The notes under the pieces were generated by a model. That model ran no database searches. It was not told the origin of the DNA and saw only the letters and a program-made list of their open reading frames with translations. From an uncultured Campylobacter sp. (GTDB lineage: Bacteria > Campylobacterota > Campylobacteria > Campylobacterales > Campylobacteraceae): a stretch of DNA of 5,301 nt. Shown one piece after another: positions 4,492 to 5,301 of this stretch. The stretch covers positions 1 to 5,301 of the forward strand of contig CALEHZ010000081.1 in the NCBI GenBank assembly GCA_937875715.1, given 5' to 3'. Numbering within the stretch: the stretch's first letter is position 1; the number at the start of each line of letters is the position of its first letter. Position numbers and translations under genes: made by a program.

Positions 4492-4525
4492 ACGACAAAA
4501 ATACTTCGTATTTTTACACTATAAT
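4492..4525 (+). promoter_or_regulatory. Promoter D: dyad operator plus -10 for the third BspA-like gene
   Basis: ACGAC (4492-4496), eight bases, TTCGT (4505-4509), ten bases, TATAAT (4520-4525). One dyad base differs. Together with promoter C it occupies the 190-base divergent region 4366-4555, their dyads being 61 bases apart. The predicted start near 4532 gives a leader of about 24 bases. Confidence 0.68.
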
Positions 4526-4555
4526 TCTAAAACAAAATCCAAAAAGGATATAAAA

Positions 4556-5176
4556 ATGAAAAAATACACACCAAAAAGCAAAGACGAGTTAAAAGAGCTA
4601 GTAAATGACCTTAGCATTTATCTAGGCGACATTGATACAAGCGCAATTACTGATATGAGCTTTTTGTTTGTGCGCTCTGGTCGCAAGGATTTTAGTGGTA
4701 TTTCTAACTGGGATGTAAGCAAGGTAAAAAATATGAACACTATGTTTGGTGCTTGCGATAGCTTTAATGAAAACATTGAAAACTGGGATATATCAAGCGT
4801 AGAAGATATTTGCTTTATGTTTGATTACTGCTATAATTTTAATCAGCCCCTTAACAAGTGGAATGTAAGTAAGATAAAAAAACTAGCTGGCGTGTTTGAG
4901 GGCTGTTATAGTTTTAATCAGCCTCTAAATAGCTGGGATGTGAGCAATGTAGAAAATATGAGCTTTTTATTTTCATATTGTTCTAGCTTTAATCAGCCAC
5001 TAAACTCGTGGAATACAAGTAAAGTTACTCATATGGATGAAACCTTTATGTGCTGTAAGGCATTTAATCAGCCCCTTGATAGCTGGAATGTAAGCAAAGT
5101 AAAAAAGATGAATGAAATGTTTAGTTATTGCAAGAAGTTTAATCAGTCTTTAAATAGCTGGGATGTAAGTAGCGTC
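4556..5176 (+). CDS. BspA-like / DUF285 repeat protein (paralog 3), 3' end replaced at a chimeric join
   Basis: About 207 genuine residues remain. A head segment, ELKELV then YLGDIDTSAITDMSFLF (11-38), is followed by seven DUF285 repeats in exact 25-residue register, with tryptophans at 52, 77, 102, 127, 152, 177 and 202. A typical repeat reads MSFLFSYCSSFNQPLNSW. Unlike its two paralogs it shows an uninterrupted repeat run and no second head before the break. The ATG follows AAAAAGG, and promoter D lies just upstream. The N-terminus (MKKYTPKSKDELKELV) is closest to paralog 1. The frame continues for 25 more residues beyond SWDVSSV to a stop at 5252-5254, but those codons are antisense to a foreign glycosidase gene and lack the repeat pattern. 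The true C-terminus is therefore missing from this window. No signal peptide is visible. Confidence 0.82.
5165..5176. other. Chimeric junction between unrelated DNAs
   Basis: Left of this point the plus strand encodes a DUF285 repeat ending WDVSSV. Right of it the minus strand encodes a GH51 glycosidase. The bases AGTAGCGTC (5168-5176) make sense for both: S-S-V on the plus strand and D-A-T on the minus strand, the latter fitting the conserved GH51 HxDAT. A short shared sequence at the breakpoint, plus an abrupt rise in G+C, is typical of assembly or amplification chimeras. Confidence 0.75.
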
Positions 5177-5299
5177 CATGTGAGGCTTGTACATGTAATA
5201 CAGCCAGTATGTGGGAGTAAGGACCATCTTGTCATCCTTGGTGAGAATCATTGACTGGAGTACGTTGGCAACCTGAGCTATGTTGGTCATCTGAATGCG
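5171..5299 (-). CDS. Internal fragment of a GH51 alpha-L-arabinofuranosidase, foreign to the rest of the window
   Basis: The minus-strand frame is open across the whole segment and off the right edge. It reads RIQMTNIAQVANVLQSMILT, then KDDKMVLTPTYWLYYMYKPH, then MDA. This matches the conserved C-terminal part of GH51 alpha-L-arabinofuranosidases (MANIAQ-x-VNVLQAMILT, then MVLTPTYHVFEMYKVHQDAT), enzymes that release arabinose from plant polysaccharides. The base composition and codon choice (CTC, GTC, ACC, CCC) differ sharply from the AT-rich genes to the left and resemble gut Bacteroidota. Only about 43 residues are present. The gene start and the catalytic glutamates lie outside the window. 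Confidence 0.72.
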
Positions 5300-5301
5300 A
5301 T

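Noticed and set aside
4706..5170. Regular 75-base periodicity resembling a CRISPR or satellite array
   Set aside because: The period equals the 25-codon DUF285 protein repeat, the frame is unbroken, and no identical repeat with unique spacers is present.
5177..5254. C-terminal 25 residues of the third BspA-like frame
   Set aside because: They lose the 25-residue repeat pattern abruptly and lie antisense to an unbroken GH51 coding frame, so they are read-through across a chimeric join.

Overview
The window is AT-rich DNA with strong AAGGA-type ribosome binding sites, TATAAT -10 boxes lacking an obvious -35, and a lysine/isoleucine/asparagine-rich proteome. These point to a Campylobacterota host (Campylobacter or Helicobacter type). 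Gene content (mobilisation functions, integrase-like debris, paralogous repeat proteins) marks an accessory region such as a plasmid or integrated island. The last ~125 bases do not belong: they are visibly richer in G+C and encode, antisense, a piece of a GH51 arabinofuranosidase of the kind common in gut Bacteroidota. The window therefore looks like a gut metagenome contig with a chimeric right end. These taxonomic statements are inference from composition and protein resemblance.

Left part (1-1448), mobile-element debris: a possible gene start running off the left edge on the minus strand; the C-terminal tail of a tyrosine-recombinase-like integrase; a probable origin of transfer, with a long inverted repeat and an RP4-like TATCCTG/C nick sequence on the minus strand; an intact MobC-like ribbon-helix-helix relaxosome protein; no relaxase after it; several copies of the palindromic repeat AATTCTAGAATTTA; and the C-terminal stub of a sirtuin-type NAD-dependent deacylase.

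Right part (1465-5176), a set of transcription units that seem to be co-regulated. Three genes encode BspA-like/DUF285 proteins with 25-residue repeats (one minus, two plus, the last cut by the chimeric join). The second is preceded by a 31-residue protein gene. A fourth unit, on the minus strand, encodes a 47-residue protein related to that 31-residue one, followed by a 129-residue protein resembling the C-terminal domain of FtsZ without the GTPase domain. Both small genes fall below usual ORF length cutoffs and use non-ATG starts (TTG and GTG) supported by good ribosome binding sites.

The most notable observation is that all four units begin with one promoter layout: an 18-bp dyad ACGAC-N8-GTCGT, then exactly 10 bp, then a TATAAT-like -10 box. 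Two such promoters sit back to back in each of the two divergent intergenic regions. The dyad covers the place where a -35 would lie, so one regulator probably controls all four units. No regulator gene is evident here, unless one of the small basic proteins serves. The role of the system is unknown.
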